From Thereva unica (taxonomy: Eukaryota > Arthropoda > Insecta > Diptera > Therevidae), in the NCBI GenBank assembly GCA_949987705.1, contig OX465285.1:92203975-92267974 (forward strand): DNA of 64,000 bases, read 5' to 3'. Shown in pieces: positions 11,360 to 23,101 of the stretch. Each line of letters starts with the position of its first letter. The stretch's first letter is position 1. The notes beneath the pieces are model-generated. The model was not told the origin of the DNA. It ran no database searches and saw nothing but the letters and a program-made list of their open reading frames with translations. The position numbers were made by a program, and so were the translations under genes.

Positions 11360-13835
11360 CACTTCTGCACACTTTGGAGGTAAGACATTCGTTTGTTTAG
11401 AGGTAAGACATTTTCGCCACCATATCAGAGGTTGCTGGTGCGATTTTTACCCAGAGATATGAATATGCATATTTTTCAGTTTTCTTGCTTAGGTTTAGTG
11501 CTTCACAGTCTGCTTCAATATTTTTTGAAATGAAGACTAGTGCTTCCTTATTCCACCTTCGATCATTTTGAGGAAAACTGAAGCCCGCCAATCTCAGAGG
11601 TCTGTCGTTCGATTCCCCTTCACGGTGTCGTCCTTCCTCTTTTCAATTCCCTGTGCTTTCTACTTGCATGTAAGTATAATAAGCGGAGCAAGCTTTTTCC
11701 AATTCCATTGTTGAAGTAAGTATTCTGTCGTGGTAGTATTTTGCTTGGGAGCGGTTGTATAAAATCATGTGTTGATTCAGTTCTCTATCTTTTATACTAG
11801 AACTTTGTTTTTGGGCATTACAATCAATCAGGGTTTCACCTCTAAGCTATTATCTTATATATTAAAACAGCACACCTGCTAGATGATTCAGCAGGCTGAG
11901 ATAATCATTGCTAATGGCTCAATCCTATAATAGTTACTAAGACTAATCGTATTTTGTGCTCCCTCCAATTCCTATATCGTAACAGAACAACCTTCGTACT
12001 TTATTCTAACTGACAAAAGCCGTCTTATCTAAAGGACAAAACCATTCATCACGAGTAATCTTCTAATCAAGGAACATCTTTTGTACCCAAAACTGTGTGT
12101 ATCAATAACAAATCGATCCAAGATTTAAGTAATCCTCAACAATGCATACCATATCTGCTCATCCTTAACATTAACGTTATTAGCTTTCAATGCAATTACA
12201 CGCCAGCATCATCCCCTCCATAGTGCCATAGAATGATTAGCTTCATGTAGATGTAACATAGTTGAGCAACAATTAGTGATTATTGAGACCTAAGCTGGAA
12301 CCAAATTATTTCAATTACAAAACCATTCCATAACACCTAACAATTATGTGAGGTATCCACATTATGGCGGCTTGAAAGCAATTTGCATACCTCAAGACAG
12401 CATCATAATCAGTAAAGGTGTGGGCGACGACGAAGACGTTTCCCATTTATTTTGTCCCACCACAATGCGCTTAAGCATTCACTCAAGCAGCGCCCGGATG
12501 GTGCACAGCCGTACTTATCACCGCCCCCGTCGTCGTCCCCAATTCGGGGCGACCAATTTCGTCTTCATTAAAAATTTAGCAGGAAAATTTCCTTAAATAA
12601 TTCAGTGTTGCCACCTCATCCTCGTGCCTAAAATATTTGCATTAGACTAAAAAAAAAAAAAGAACGAGTCCTGCTGGGTTATATGTATACCACATGCACG
12701 TAAATATGTGTGTGTGGGTGTGCACGGGGTACCCAAGTCCTTATGTTGAGACAGCCCAGGACATCCTTTGGTGTGGCACGGCGCGGCGGCATCTTCCGTT
12801 CTTGTGTGTGTGGGTGGGTATCCTGCTGGATAAGAGCCAAATGACTAATTCAATCCTTTAATGAAAATTTAAGCGCCGAGGCAGAGCGGAGAATATCCGG
12901 GATTTATCCATTGTTGCCGCGCTTATGGGCGGGGGCGGGGTGATGTCAACCTGTCGATAAATTAACTACAAACCTCCATCAACGTGGGACATGATGCGGT
13001 TTCCACCATTACTCACCTTCCATCTTGGATTCTTGGGAAATTCCTGAAAAATTTATACATTCTAATGGAAATTCTTCGCTGATAAGATTGTTTATTTAAA
13101 TAGATAAGAAATAGTTCTTTGGTATATTTCCCGAGAATTGGATAAGATTTCGCCGGATGGAGGGCAAGGTGACAGAAACCATCTTCCAACGTTCCATTAC
13201 GTGCAACAAAAAAAAATGTTAATGGAAAGTAACAAGTTCGAGATTGATGTTTACGAAAATTGGATGGAATTAATGTTAACAATTTATGAGCTTGTGATAT
13301 TTGGGATATTTAGAGAGTATAGCTGTGATTTGAAGGTACACACATACATCCGCACAGAGAAAGAGAAATGGGACGTTTTAGATGGCTGATATTTACTGTC
13401 GAAAATTGGGTCCTGTTCGTTAGCGTAGAGTGAGAAGTAAACGAAGGAGGATGATCACAATTAGAAATTGGATTGAAGTCATCATGAAAGAAACGTAAGG
13501 AGAGCAAGGAAGGGAGAGGAAGAGCAAATGATTTTGTAAACAGAATGGTCCTTAGCGCAGAGTTCTGGAGTCACTGTGTTTGTACTGATTTGCTCCGGTC
13601 CAACTATTTATATGTACGAAACGCACACTTTCATTATATAGATATATCTAATGTACAAAAAGGTACATTAAGGTACATTAATCTGGAAAATTCTGGGAGC
13701 ACAAATGACAATAATAAGATTTGTATATTTATAAAAAAATTAGGTTCATCGAAAATTTATGACTTTAAATTGTGCAGGCTGTAGAATATATCACTACATG
13801 GTTTAAGTGAAGTTGGGAAAGAAAAGGGAAGAAAC
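11360..13835. other. No gene seen; includes a GC-richer block at about 12.70-12.98 kb
   Basis: No ORF has recognisable features. The 82-codon frame at 12348-12596 (RRRPQF-rich end) has no family match. The 12700-12985 part stands out: GT-rich runs, GCGGCGG and GGGCGGGGGCGGGG words, beside TTAATGAAAATTTAAGCGCC. It is not repetitive elsewhere in the window and could be a regulatory module or an exon/UTR, but nothing proves this. The rest is AT-rich. Confidence 0.4.
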
Positions 13836-14245
13836 AAGTATATCTAGGATAAATCTAAATTCAAAGCCAAATTTGCCAGAGTGGAGTATGCAAATCGATC
13901 GTTCAAATCATATAAGTCCCCTGGAGCAAAAAGTATTTATCCCTTTAACCTTTACAAGGACTGCGATTTAGCCACTCTCTCCCTTACAATGCAAAAAATG
14001 GAAGCATTTCTTCGCACATGGCTACATCCTATCTGCCTGAAGGAATGCCCACACCGCAATAATACCCTAACTTGGCTAAATCTTTCAGCGAAACTTATTT
14101 TCTGCGCTAAGCTCTTTCCAGAGGAAAGAATGATATTGGACTACGCGACCGTTCAGATTTCAAAACTTTAGCCACTGCACATAAACGATACGCTAAAAAA
14201 GGTTCCCAGGCAGAAGTGCTCCAGTACCTACTTCATCATCTATAG
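13836..14245 (+). mobile_element. LOA-like RT fragment, direct copy A
   Basis: The frame NRSFKSYKSPGAKSIYPFNL (about 13890-13950) matches the RT block 'SF.P.KSPG.DGI.P..L' of I/LOA-type elements. The Asp-Gly of the motif is changed. It opens with AAGTATATCTAGGATAAATC and later contains AGGTTCCCAGGCAGAAGTG. The same order of segments recurs in shorter form at 15755-16010, so the two are copies of one deleted family member. The copies face the same way and bracket the RTE-like relic. Confidence 0.65.
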
Positions 14246-14289
14246 CACTACAGACAATATTGATACGTAAATTCTTTTTTAAATTGTAT

Positions 14290-15640
14290 TATATGCATCT
14301 ATTGTAATGTTTTGTCTTGGAGTTGTGTATCTTTTTGAAGTACAGAGGAGCTTAGTTTTTACTTCGTTGATGAGTTATCCCATTCTTTTTGCAGCTGTTT
14401 CTAGTTTGGTGAAGGCTTCTATCACACTTGCAAAATACCTACCTCTTAGAGCGGCTGCATCAGCATTGTCTGTGTTGGCTTGTTAAAGATGGATCCCGTC
14501 GATTCTACACAAGCTTCTCTTACCGCTATCTCCAACACGCAACACTTTGTTAAACAGGAGGCATGACAGCGCCTCACCTTTCTGAGTTTTGTTGTGGACC
14601 TACCTGGTCGAAAGCCACAATAATAACTAGGTACCTATTATGCCTTCTGCAATAGGTAGAATTTTTTTGTACAAAATAGTGGGTAGTATTTCATATGATG
14701 AGTTGAGAAGGATTACACCCCTATTGTTTTCACAAACGAGTTGATCTTCTTTTTTAAACAGGAGGCATATCACACCGTCCGTCCATTCAACTGGGATCTT
14801 TTTCTGACGGCGATCTGCTTTGAACTTGTGAAATCCATTCCTCAATTCTTGGCTCGAATATTTTAGCATCTCAATTGCTATGCTATCTTTTCCTGGGGCT
14901 ATATTGTTTTTAAGGTTCGTCATAGCTTCTTGTACGTCGTTCATTGTAGGCACCGCACATTCTTTAGCAGCACCAGTATCATCACTATCGTATTCAGTAG
15001 CTCATTAAAATACCGCCTCCATGGCTCTCCCGGTTTTTTCCTTAGCCCATTTTTGTCCTTACACATCGATACTCTGGGTTTAAACCCTTTTAGTTGCTTG
15101 TTCACTTTCCCAGATAACTTTCGCATTTCGTTATTATTAGCAAGTTCGTTTATTCCTGCAATTCGTTCCTCCAGCTACGTCTTCCTCTTTCTTTTGTGCG
15201 TACGTTTTCCAATTCGTCGTTTTTCCTTATAGGTCACTACGAAATTTCTAGTTCTGTATCTTTGCAGCATATTAGCATATACTTCATTATTATCCTTCGT
15301 CACTCTAGCGCACTCTTCATCGAACCAGTCTTGACGTTCATTTATTATGGTCCTTGGTATGGGCTACTCCTCGTCAATATTGCTATTTCTACTTGCAGCT
15401 TCGTTATCCGATGTTGTATGAGGTAACGCTGGGTATTCTTCTGTGTTAGAATTTCGTGCTGGCCTTCCTTTTTTCCATTATGCCTTTTTCAACCATCTAA
15501 CTTCTTGAATCGCCATTATATCGGCCTTGTATATTTCAAGCTGGTCCAATAGTGCCAGGTTGGTAGATATTCCGAAAACATTGTCCTTTTTCCGTTTGCC
15601 AGTTCGTCGTTAAGTTAACCGTCCGGTCCGAGGCTCTGCT
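14290..15640 (-). mobile_element. RTE-like reverse transcriptase relic
   Basis: Reading the reverse strand from high to low coordinates, there is a lysine-rich linker before the RT with an FNELLN segment (about 15000-15130). Next comes the RT block LKNNIAPGKDSIAIEMLKYS, then VEWTDGVICLLFKKEDQLVC and NNRGVILLNSSYEILPTILY (14630-14950). After that, in shifted frames, are CGFRPGRSTT, GEALSCLLFN and AFTKLETAAKRMG (14300-14640). These are the RT fingers, palm and 'L..EAK.MG...N..KT' blocks of RTE-type elements. The catalytic Asp-Asp block is degraded to NADAA. Stops and frameshifts are many. The upstream limit is uncertain. Confidence 0.72.
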
Positions 15641-15754
15641 GTTGGGCTTATAGCAATTTAGTCCTGCTCGCTAGTCCTTCTCGGTACTGCCGTTGTTGGT
15701 TGTTTATCAAGTGGAAACCACGTGGAGGTGATTGATTTTGCCCATCGAAGAATA

Positions 15755-16010
15755 AAGTATATCTAGGATAAATCTAAACGGAAAGACATACATAAATATC
15801 AGAGTGATATCAGATGGAATGTGTAAATCGATCGTTCATACCAGTCTCCTGGAGCAAAAAGTAATTCTCCCTCTATGCTTCAGAAGGACTGCGACTTAGA
15901 AACTTACTAAGAATTAAAAATTTGAGCAGCTTTCCAGGTTCATTAACGATAGGTTAAAAAAGTTCCCAGGCCCAAGTGATCCTGTACCTACCTTGCATCT
16001 TGACATGAAA
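15755..16010 (+). mobile_element. LOA-like RT fragment, direct copy B
   Basis: It begins with the same AAGTATATCTAGGATAAATC as copy A, continues with an ATCGATCGTTCATACCAGTC segment and CCTGGAGCAAAAAGTA, and ends near AAAGTTCCCAGGCCCAAGTG. It is shorter than copy A because internal sequence is missing. It is non-coding now. Confidence 0.6.
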
Positions 16011-16014
16011 AAAT

Positions 16015-17765
16015 TATACAAGTACAGTATACATTGTACACTCATCTTTTGGCATTACTGGAAATCAAGAATAGTTGTTAAATTGAGTGAATGTCATACT
16101 ATAACTCTGTAATTATTCATTGTTGAACAAGAGTCAAAATACAATTAAATTTTTAACAAAAACGAAGGAAGAAAATAAAGAAAACGAATCACAATGCCAT
16201 TAAGAAGACGCGTTAAAAGTCTTCGTAACTTTTAACAGGAATTCCTCGAGTGAAGAGCTGCAGTTTTTCTCCAACAATCGGACTAATCCATTAATTAATT
16301 AAAAAAGCTCCAGTCCTGCTTTCAGTGTTAGTAGGTGTAACGTGATTTTGATAAATACCTCCACAAGTCAAGGTCCGTGGAAAAGGACTAATTATATCCA
16401 GGATGGTAGAAAGTACTGAAGCTCCATTAACGCTAAGGACGATTCTCTCTCTCTAAACATCTCGAACCATGGCTCTTCTGATTACGGATAAAACTTAAGA
16501 TATTTCATACGGACTCAAAAAAAAAAAAAAAACATCGAAGAAAAGTCACCAATTGCTATTTCCTCGAAAGTGGCATTACCCACACAGGAGTGTTTTTTTT
16601 CCACCCCCGGGTGCTCGATGGGGGCTCGTAAATAGAAAATCCTCCGAGGTAGTTGTTTACCAGTTGTTCTTCCCTGTGTGATGATGGCTTTCAATGTTTT
16701 TTTTTTCGTCCTGCTCTGTGTACTGTGTGCGTTTTCCGAAGACGAAACAAATCTCGACTCAACATTAAAAAGAAAATTTTAGGAAAATTTAACTTAATAC
16801 TGCCTTCGGGATATTTTTGTATCGACCAAGCAATGGGATTTGAGGATTACGTGAAACTGACACTCGAGCAAATAGCTGGGAAATATGAGTTTCGGGGGCG
16901 TTTAGCAAAGGAGCCACTAAGGATTTTGTATTTGATGATGGCGGCGATGACTTTGTTTGCATTTATGGAGAGTTTTCGCTAAAAGTAGAGATTAATTCAA
17001 AACAAAAGTTTTTTGGGGGTTGGAGAGTGAAAACGCTTAGTATTACCAGAGATATGTATATACATGAAACATAGTCTGTATGTATGTACAAAGTATATAA
17101 ACAACTTTCTGGTAGTATACACAAAATTAAACACAACTTTCTGTTGCCAATAACACCCTTAGGGCTCTTTAAATTAAACGTTGGTGAAAATAAACGATGG
17201 CAAGCAATTCTTTAGCTCATATCAAGTTGCTCTATGTGTGTACTGGTTGAGCCGCTGTTGGTGATGGGAAGTCTTATACAAATTAAAAATATATAATTTT
17301 CGATGCGGAGAAAAACAATTCTGTTTTTTTGGGTTTTTTTGTTTTCTTTTCTGAGATTAGAGATTAAAAGGTTTATTTTTTAGTAATAGCTATAATCTCT
17401 CTATAAATTGCACTCCGACCTCCCTACCCTACGTCCTTGTTTTTTTAACCTAAACTACGAAACTCACTCTGATGTTGGTCTACCAAATGCAACACTAGTC
17501 CAGCCTAACTGATTCATCTCTTTTCCATTTGCTTTTGTGATTCGCGTTTTCCTTACCCAAGAAACTCATTCATATTAAGTGAACAAAAAGTTTACCGAAA
17601 ATTTTTTAGTCAGTATTTCTGAGGACATGCGACAACCGCAAGATCAAAGATCTAGATCATCACCACATTCTTTAGCATCTTCTAAGTCTATTTAACCTAA
17701 TCTAAAACCTTTGTATAAAAAGCTAAAGCTATATAAATATTATAAAATGTGATAACTAATGACAT
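16015..17765. other. No recognisable gene; one unplaced ORF
   Basis: AT-rich sequence. The frame at 16653-16982 (109 codons, plus strand) ends with a plausible-looking 50-residue stretch (GFEDYVKLTLEQIAGKYEF, RLAKEPLRILYLMMAAMTLF, then ESFR and a stop). It resembles coding sequence in composition but matches nothing I know. The N-terminal half of that frame is phenylalanine-rich from a T run and looks spurious. I see no promoter or splice pair that makes a gene model. Confidence 0.35.
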
Positions 17766-17776
17766 ATCATTAGTTA
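17766..17776. repeat. Target-site duplication, left copy (ATCATTAGTTA)
   Basis: This exact 11-bp word recurs at 19493-19503. The two copies mark the ends of the reverse-strand I/LOA-like insertion. A TSD of this length is normal for target-primed reverse transcription. Confidence 0.88.
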
Positions 17777-19492
17777 GGTTAGGTTAGATATGGCCGAGCT
17801 TTTGGTTCAAGCCCACACACTTAGGCCAGAAGGATAGGCCCATTGTGATGCCATAGTGATCCCATTTTTAAACCTGATATTAAAATGTCGTTTCTTCTAC
17901 CATCTCGAGGAAGTAATGAATCATATAAGTTGCGGAATCCCAATCTTCGAGATTTCCGCAAGGGTTCTTAGAAAGGGTTCACCAAATGTGGTTAACCTTA
18001 TCCTGCTTAGGGCCAGGCAGTGACAGAGGAGATGTAGTACACTTTCCGCCTCGTCCAGGTTCTTACAGCTTCTGCAGAAATCGTAGGTCTCAAGACCTAA
18101 ACATGCGTCCCTATCAGACAGTGTCCGGTCAACACTCCTACTATAACTGAAAGTTCTTGTCTCCCTAGGCTCAGTAATAAGGTGGTTCGCCTGAGATCAT
18201 AGGAGGGCCAGGTTAATTTGGCCAAAGTGCATTTATTAAGATCCCTCCAATGCTTTTTCGCTTGTGTTATTGTGTGTTGCTTGCATCGGAGTTTAACGGT
18301 GGCCCAAGACATACCAACTCTTTCCTTTTCTGGAAGGAGCGTAGCGGTCGTGCCTCTCCTAGCCAGTTCGTCAGCGTTACAATTTCCCTCTTTATTTCGG
18401 TGACCGGACCGGTGACCCCATACGAGGAGGGTCCTGAGCTGCTGAGCCATCTCGTTAAGATATCTGCGACATTCGGAGGTAGTTCTAGAGCTGTTTGTGC
18501 AAGAGCGCAGGGCTTTCAGAGCTGCCTCACTATCTGAGAAGATGTAGACAGTTCGGTTCCTATCCCCTTGCGGGTTGATTTGCAGAACAGCTTCTTGTAT
18601 GGCTAGAACCTCCGCTTGATATACACTGCAGTGATCGGGAAGTCGGAAGGAGACTTCAATCCCAAGTTCTGGGGAAAATACTCCACCTCCCACTCGACCC
18701 TCGAGCTTAGAGCCATCAGTAAAGAAGTTTATGGCACCCTGAAACCTGTGTGGTCTATTTATCCATTCACGACGTGAAGGAATGTGGACTCCGCAGTTCC
18801 TCGTGAAGGTAATTTCGGGAATGCAGAAGTCGGTTTTTGTGGGGATAGTAACTGAGTTCAGCACCTTCGTGTGCCCTCCCCTGATTCCAGTCCAGAAACC
18901 GGATTCTTTTATTCTAAGGGCTGCGATGGATGCGCTTTCCCTTGCCACAAGATTTAATGGAGGGAGGTATAACATAACATTTAAGGCCTCTGTAGGTGTG
19001 GAGCGAAGTGCTCCTGTTATGCATAATTCCGCACATCTTTGTACTCTCTGTAATTTGTTCAGCACGGTGGATTTACTCAGAGTTGGCCACTATACTAAAA
19101 CCCCGTAAAGGAGAATTGGGCGGACGATCGCTGTGTAGATCCATCGCACAATGTTAGGGGAGAAGCCCCATATCTTGCCAATGGATTTTTTCAAGCGAAA
19201 AGCGCGATGTTTGCTTTCCTAATGCGCTCTTCTGTGTTTTCATGCCAGAGGAGTTTCTTGTTCAGAATTACTCCAAGATATTTGGCACTGTTGTTAATTT
19301 TGAGCCTAACATTGTTAAGCCGGGGGGTGTTAACGGAGAGATCTTATACCTCCCTGTGAGGAGGACCAGCTCCGTTTTTACTGGATAACGCTGAGTTCGC
19401 GGGGTAGCAGTCCAGCTTGAGAGGGCTTGTAGCGCTGCCTCCATGAGATCACAGAGGTCTTGAGGAAATTTTCCTTTTTTGATGATAACAAC
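17777..19492 (-). mobile_element. 5'-truncated I/LOA-like retrotransposon with RNase H domain
   Basis: Reading the reverse strand: the RT C-terminal part starts at the 5' break (VVIIKKGKFPQDLCDLMEAA), followed by LGSK..., WIYTAIVRPILLYGVLV, an in-frame TAG, then WPTLSKSTVLNKLQRVQRCA. An open frame of 322 codons (19065-18097) holds an RNase H domain: NFFTDGSKLEGRVGGGVFSP, YQAEVLAIQEA, YIFSDSEAALKAL and GNCNADELARRG, keeping the acidic D-E-D-D residues. After a frameshift comes a CRSC...HLLCHC zinc-knuckle-like C-terminus. The element is framed by ATCATTAGTTA on both sides (17766-17776 and 19493-19503). It encoded the enzyme for target-primed reverse transcription and is now inactive: it begins just after the catalytic RT Asp-Asp and has a stop and frameshifts. 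Confidence 0.92.
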
Positions 19493-19503
19493 ATCATTAG
19501 TTA

Positions 19504-22164
19504 CAATGATTAGTAAAAACTGGGTATAGGGTCGGTTCAGACTGAGACATTTTTTTTTAAATTCGGTAATTTCATAAGTCTATAAGTATATTGGCCTTTG
19601 GAGAACTGCTAAAAACGACGGTTTGCGAGAAGACATAGAGATACTGACCATACTCTCCTTTGAGATGAAGTTCAAATCAAGCTTCCTACCTATAGGAGAT
19701 ACACATTTCCGATCACTTTCATATTTGGTTAAGTTATGTTGGTTGAGGTGTGGATGTTGCTTTGTTTCTTATATCCGGCATCCATCCTTTAGCTCGAACC
19801 CTGAGAGATTGTGAGTTTTATTTTCTTCAATTTGAAAGCACTGGCAGATGTAGATCGATATTATCGAACCAGCATTTTTCAATGACTACTAGAAACATTA
19901 GTAATTCTTAATCGAAAGTCCTTTTTAAACATATTTGAATCCACTACTATTTATTACATGTCAGCAAAACCATTTTACATCCTGATGCGCAATTTTTCGT
20001 CCTTAAAATATGATTGCAAAAAAAAATATTATTAAAGCCTTTTACGGTCTAAAAGATTCCAAAAAACGAGCAGAAAAAAAAGAAAATTTCAAAAGAAAAA
20101 CATCAAGGCGCCAAAGTCAAAAACTCAAATGGCGAAAGTTATCACAAAAGCGTGATCCTTGCTCCTGGTTCCTGGTTCAATGTACCGAAAATTCATACAT
20201 GTTTCTGCTTTACTGGCTGCGTCCTCCCATCCCAGGGAAATAGAGCTTGAGCCCTTCTTAAAAATCCATTGCCTTTCACTTTGATGTGCAATAAGGCGAT
20301 CGTAAAAAAGAGGAAGTTGTTTTTTTCCTGCTATATACTCGTATGTATATATTGACTCTGTTACGTTACGTGTTATATGTTTGTATATGTATATAAAGTG
20401 TATTTGAAAAGACACGTTTCTGATACGTATTGAACAGAGGAGTATAGTTTGGCTGATATCCTTAGGAGGAACCTGTAAGGAATTTATCGCCTAAGCGCCT
20501 AGTATATGGCCTATGTGTAGTAGGGCTCCACCCTCCCGAAAGCGATTGCTTAATGAATGAGCTATGAGCTACTTGTTTGTTAGCATTAGGACTCAAATGA
20601 CTGATTTCGTTTACATTCGCTGGGAATACGATTTCACGAGTTCGTGATATGTTTGACAAGGATTTCTTAAAGAATTTTCTGACAGGTTGAGCATGATGGG
20701 ACGACGGTGCAGAGGGGCCGGGGGACGGTGGACAAATTGATGGGTGGTTTGTTCAAATCTCATTTCTATTCCAAAGTTGATGTCTAGGTAAAATTATAGT
20801 TCACTATGCAGCGATTGTCTTCATTTAGGAGAAAGTAAATTACTTCAGGGCAGATTAAGTTACTTACGACAACACTATACTATACCAACGAATATTCTCC
20901 ATCCATTGCTTGAGGAATCCTGAAATCCTTGATTTCACCTTGAAGGAGTTTGTTAACATAGCTAAGATCCTGCCATAGCTTAAATTACCATCACACTATC
21001 CAAGTAAACAGCATCTCTCTCTCTCATAGCCTCACCACCAGCAGTTTTATGATGCACTTCACGGCTTCAAGGAGTGCCTGGATAATAATAAGCGACGAGA
21101 GTCCTGGTGGTAAACCTCTTGGAATCCGGGGAGCGTGTAAGTTGATAGCTCGCATCCCTTTGGCCCAAGCTCACTGTACTCTATGCTGAAAATCTTTTCA
21201 CAGTCCACAGGCCTGAAAAATGAAACATCTGCCAGGAATTGTTATGCAATGCAAGAAGGATTTAGTTTAGCAGATTTAATTAATCCTACCCTTACACCCA
21301 CACTTAAGCGTGAATCTTAGTTAATTTGAACCAGTCGTATAGCGTAGTAGGGTGCTGGGGCGCAGTGGGGCGCGGCAAAAGAAGAGGTTTGCGCTAGAAA
21401 ACCGGGGGAAAAGAAAAGAATAGAGGTTTGTGTACTGAACAAGGATGAGATTGTCGTCAGTGTCTGGGACATACCCCCTAAGGTTTTCCCTCGGGCTGTC
21501 ATCAAATTACTCCGTTTACACATCCTTTGCTGAAGTGGCAACTGGAAACGGATACAAAAGGACTTCTGAAGTTAATTTCCGATTTAATTGTCACAGTCGG
21601 ATTCATTTATCTCGTGTTGCTGCTGCCACTGCTTCTTACGCTATCCTCCATAGAGAGAATCTACATGAGGAGAATTTTTTACCCCGTTTATCTGTGTGTG
21701 TGTGTGAGTGTATGTCAGGATCATAATGATAATAGGATTATGAATGAAAATGTTCCTTGTTGCGTTTTAAATTTTCTGCTGAAATGATTTATAAAGGATT
21801 TCGTCAAGGGGATTTATATTTTCATCTTTTTTCTTCTTGCTGCTTTTCTTTTATATTTCCTTTTTTTCGTCCCATTTTTTTTCTGGCTCACAAGAAAGGG
21901 AATTGTTTGATGAGGAATGATATATTTTGATCCCCGTCTTATCCTTTGAAATTTAACTTTTTGTAAAGGGATTTTTATTTGATAATAAATTATGTGGTAT
22001 ATTTCTGTTCGTTTTTTTTAAACTGGGTAAAAATTTTGCAATACAGTTCAAGATCGGCTGAAAATGATTGTAAGCAGATAAAAATTTTCAAATTGATGGA
22101 TTACTTGTAAGAAGGTGTTTCACTGTTGTTGTTTAAATGGCACCGAAAAGATTTTAAAAAGCAT
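19504..22164. other. No gene seen
   Basis: Mostly AT-rich. A word near 19524-19545 (AACTGGGTATAGGGTCGGTT) recurs inverted at 29404-29427, so it belongs to an unidentified dispersed repeat. ORFs at 20010-20243, 20125-20659, 21317-21787 and nearby lie on overlapping frames of both strands and show no domain. I cannot assign a gene. Confidence 0.4.
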
Positions 22165-22790
22165 TCATTCTTTTGGCTTCTTCACCTTCGTTGATCCGTT
22201 AGCTGGCGGTCTGAGAAATAGATACGCTGCTAGGGGTGCCACTGGGTGTCGAACTCCATTCACTATTCGTATCCATTTTTGGCGATTCTGGCGACGTCTC
22301 GAGGATCGATAGTTGATAATCGTTGTTTCTTTAAGTCGTCCAAGAAATGAGGCGTCAGCTCTGTCGTTAATTACTCCGTACCCGATTTTGCCCATCGTTC
22401 CTTCCCAGCCTGTTCTATCTGCTCCCAAATGTGCATTGAAGTGCCCTGCGAGTATGTTTAATTCCGTTCGAGGTATCGTATCCAGCGTCTGTGGAAGCTG
22501 ATCGTAAAATTCGTCCTCGTTCGCGTACGGGCTGGTCTCGGTTGGCTCATAAATGGATACAATATGGGTCTTGATCGTTCCACCGATGGTTATAACCGCC
22601 AAATGCTCGGATATTGGCTGAAATGCGATGACGCTGTTGGCAGCCCGTCGATCGACCATTAACCCGGCCTCTTATTTCTCATCACCGGAATAGTAAAGCG
22701 TCATCGTTTCGTCGATTGTGTCCGGGACGATCGTCAATGTCCCGGATCTGGTAAATCATATACCCGATCTTAGCTTGCCACCACAACGAA
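22165..22790 (-). pseudogene. RTE-like AP-endonuclease domain relic
   Basis: The reverse-strand frame contains VDRRAANSVIAFQPISEHLA, THIVSIYEPTETSPYANEDE, FYDQLPQTLDTIPRTELNIL, AGHFNAHLGADRTGWEGTMG and GYGVINDRADASFLGRLKE. These are the ordered blocks of the exonuclease/endonuclease/phosphatase-fold endonuclease of RTE-type retrotransposons ('Y.PTE...EDEFYDQL', 'L.L.GDFNA..G.D...WEG.MG.......N'). The key Asp of the GDFNA block is His here (AGHFNA), so even this piece could not nick DNA. Upstream, TLYYSGDEK then a stop continues the domain. The downstream RT is absent. Confidence 0.85.
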
Positions 22791-22812
22791 ACTTACACTC
22801 ATAGTATACCAT

Positions 22813-23093
22813 CAGGGCCGGCGCTTGGGTCTTTTGCGCCCGGTGCACAATGCCATATTTTTTACTTCATTGAAAGACAGTTTTTGCTGTCGGGTGGCTT
22901 CGGTTAGACTAACAAAAATGGGTAAGTGGTGGGGGCGGTAAATCAAAACTTTTTAGCCAGTAAGGCCCATTGACATTTTTTGTTAGAGTTGTACAGATAA
23001 CCCTTTTTTTGAATCCTTATTTATGAAATTGCACCCCTTTCAATTGCGCCCGGTTCAAGTACACCTTTAGCAACTATGAAAGCGCTGCCCTTG
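22813..23093. mobile_element. hAT-type MITE, 281 bp, with perfect 8-bp TSD
   Basis: The left end is CAGGGCCGGCGCTTGGG and the right end AAGCGCTGCCCTTG; the terminal 14 bp are inverted copies with 3 mismatches. Direct flanks TATACCAT (22805-22812) and TATACCAT (23094-23101) are identical. CAGGG ends with an 8-bp TSD are the hallmark of hAT elements. It has no ORF. A longer relative with the same ends and interior occupies 51212-53140. The element lies just upstream of the RTE endonuclease relic. Confidence 0.93.
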
Positions 23094-23101
23094 TATACCA
23101 T

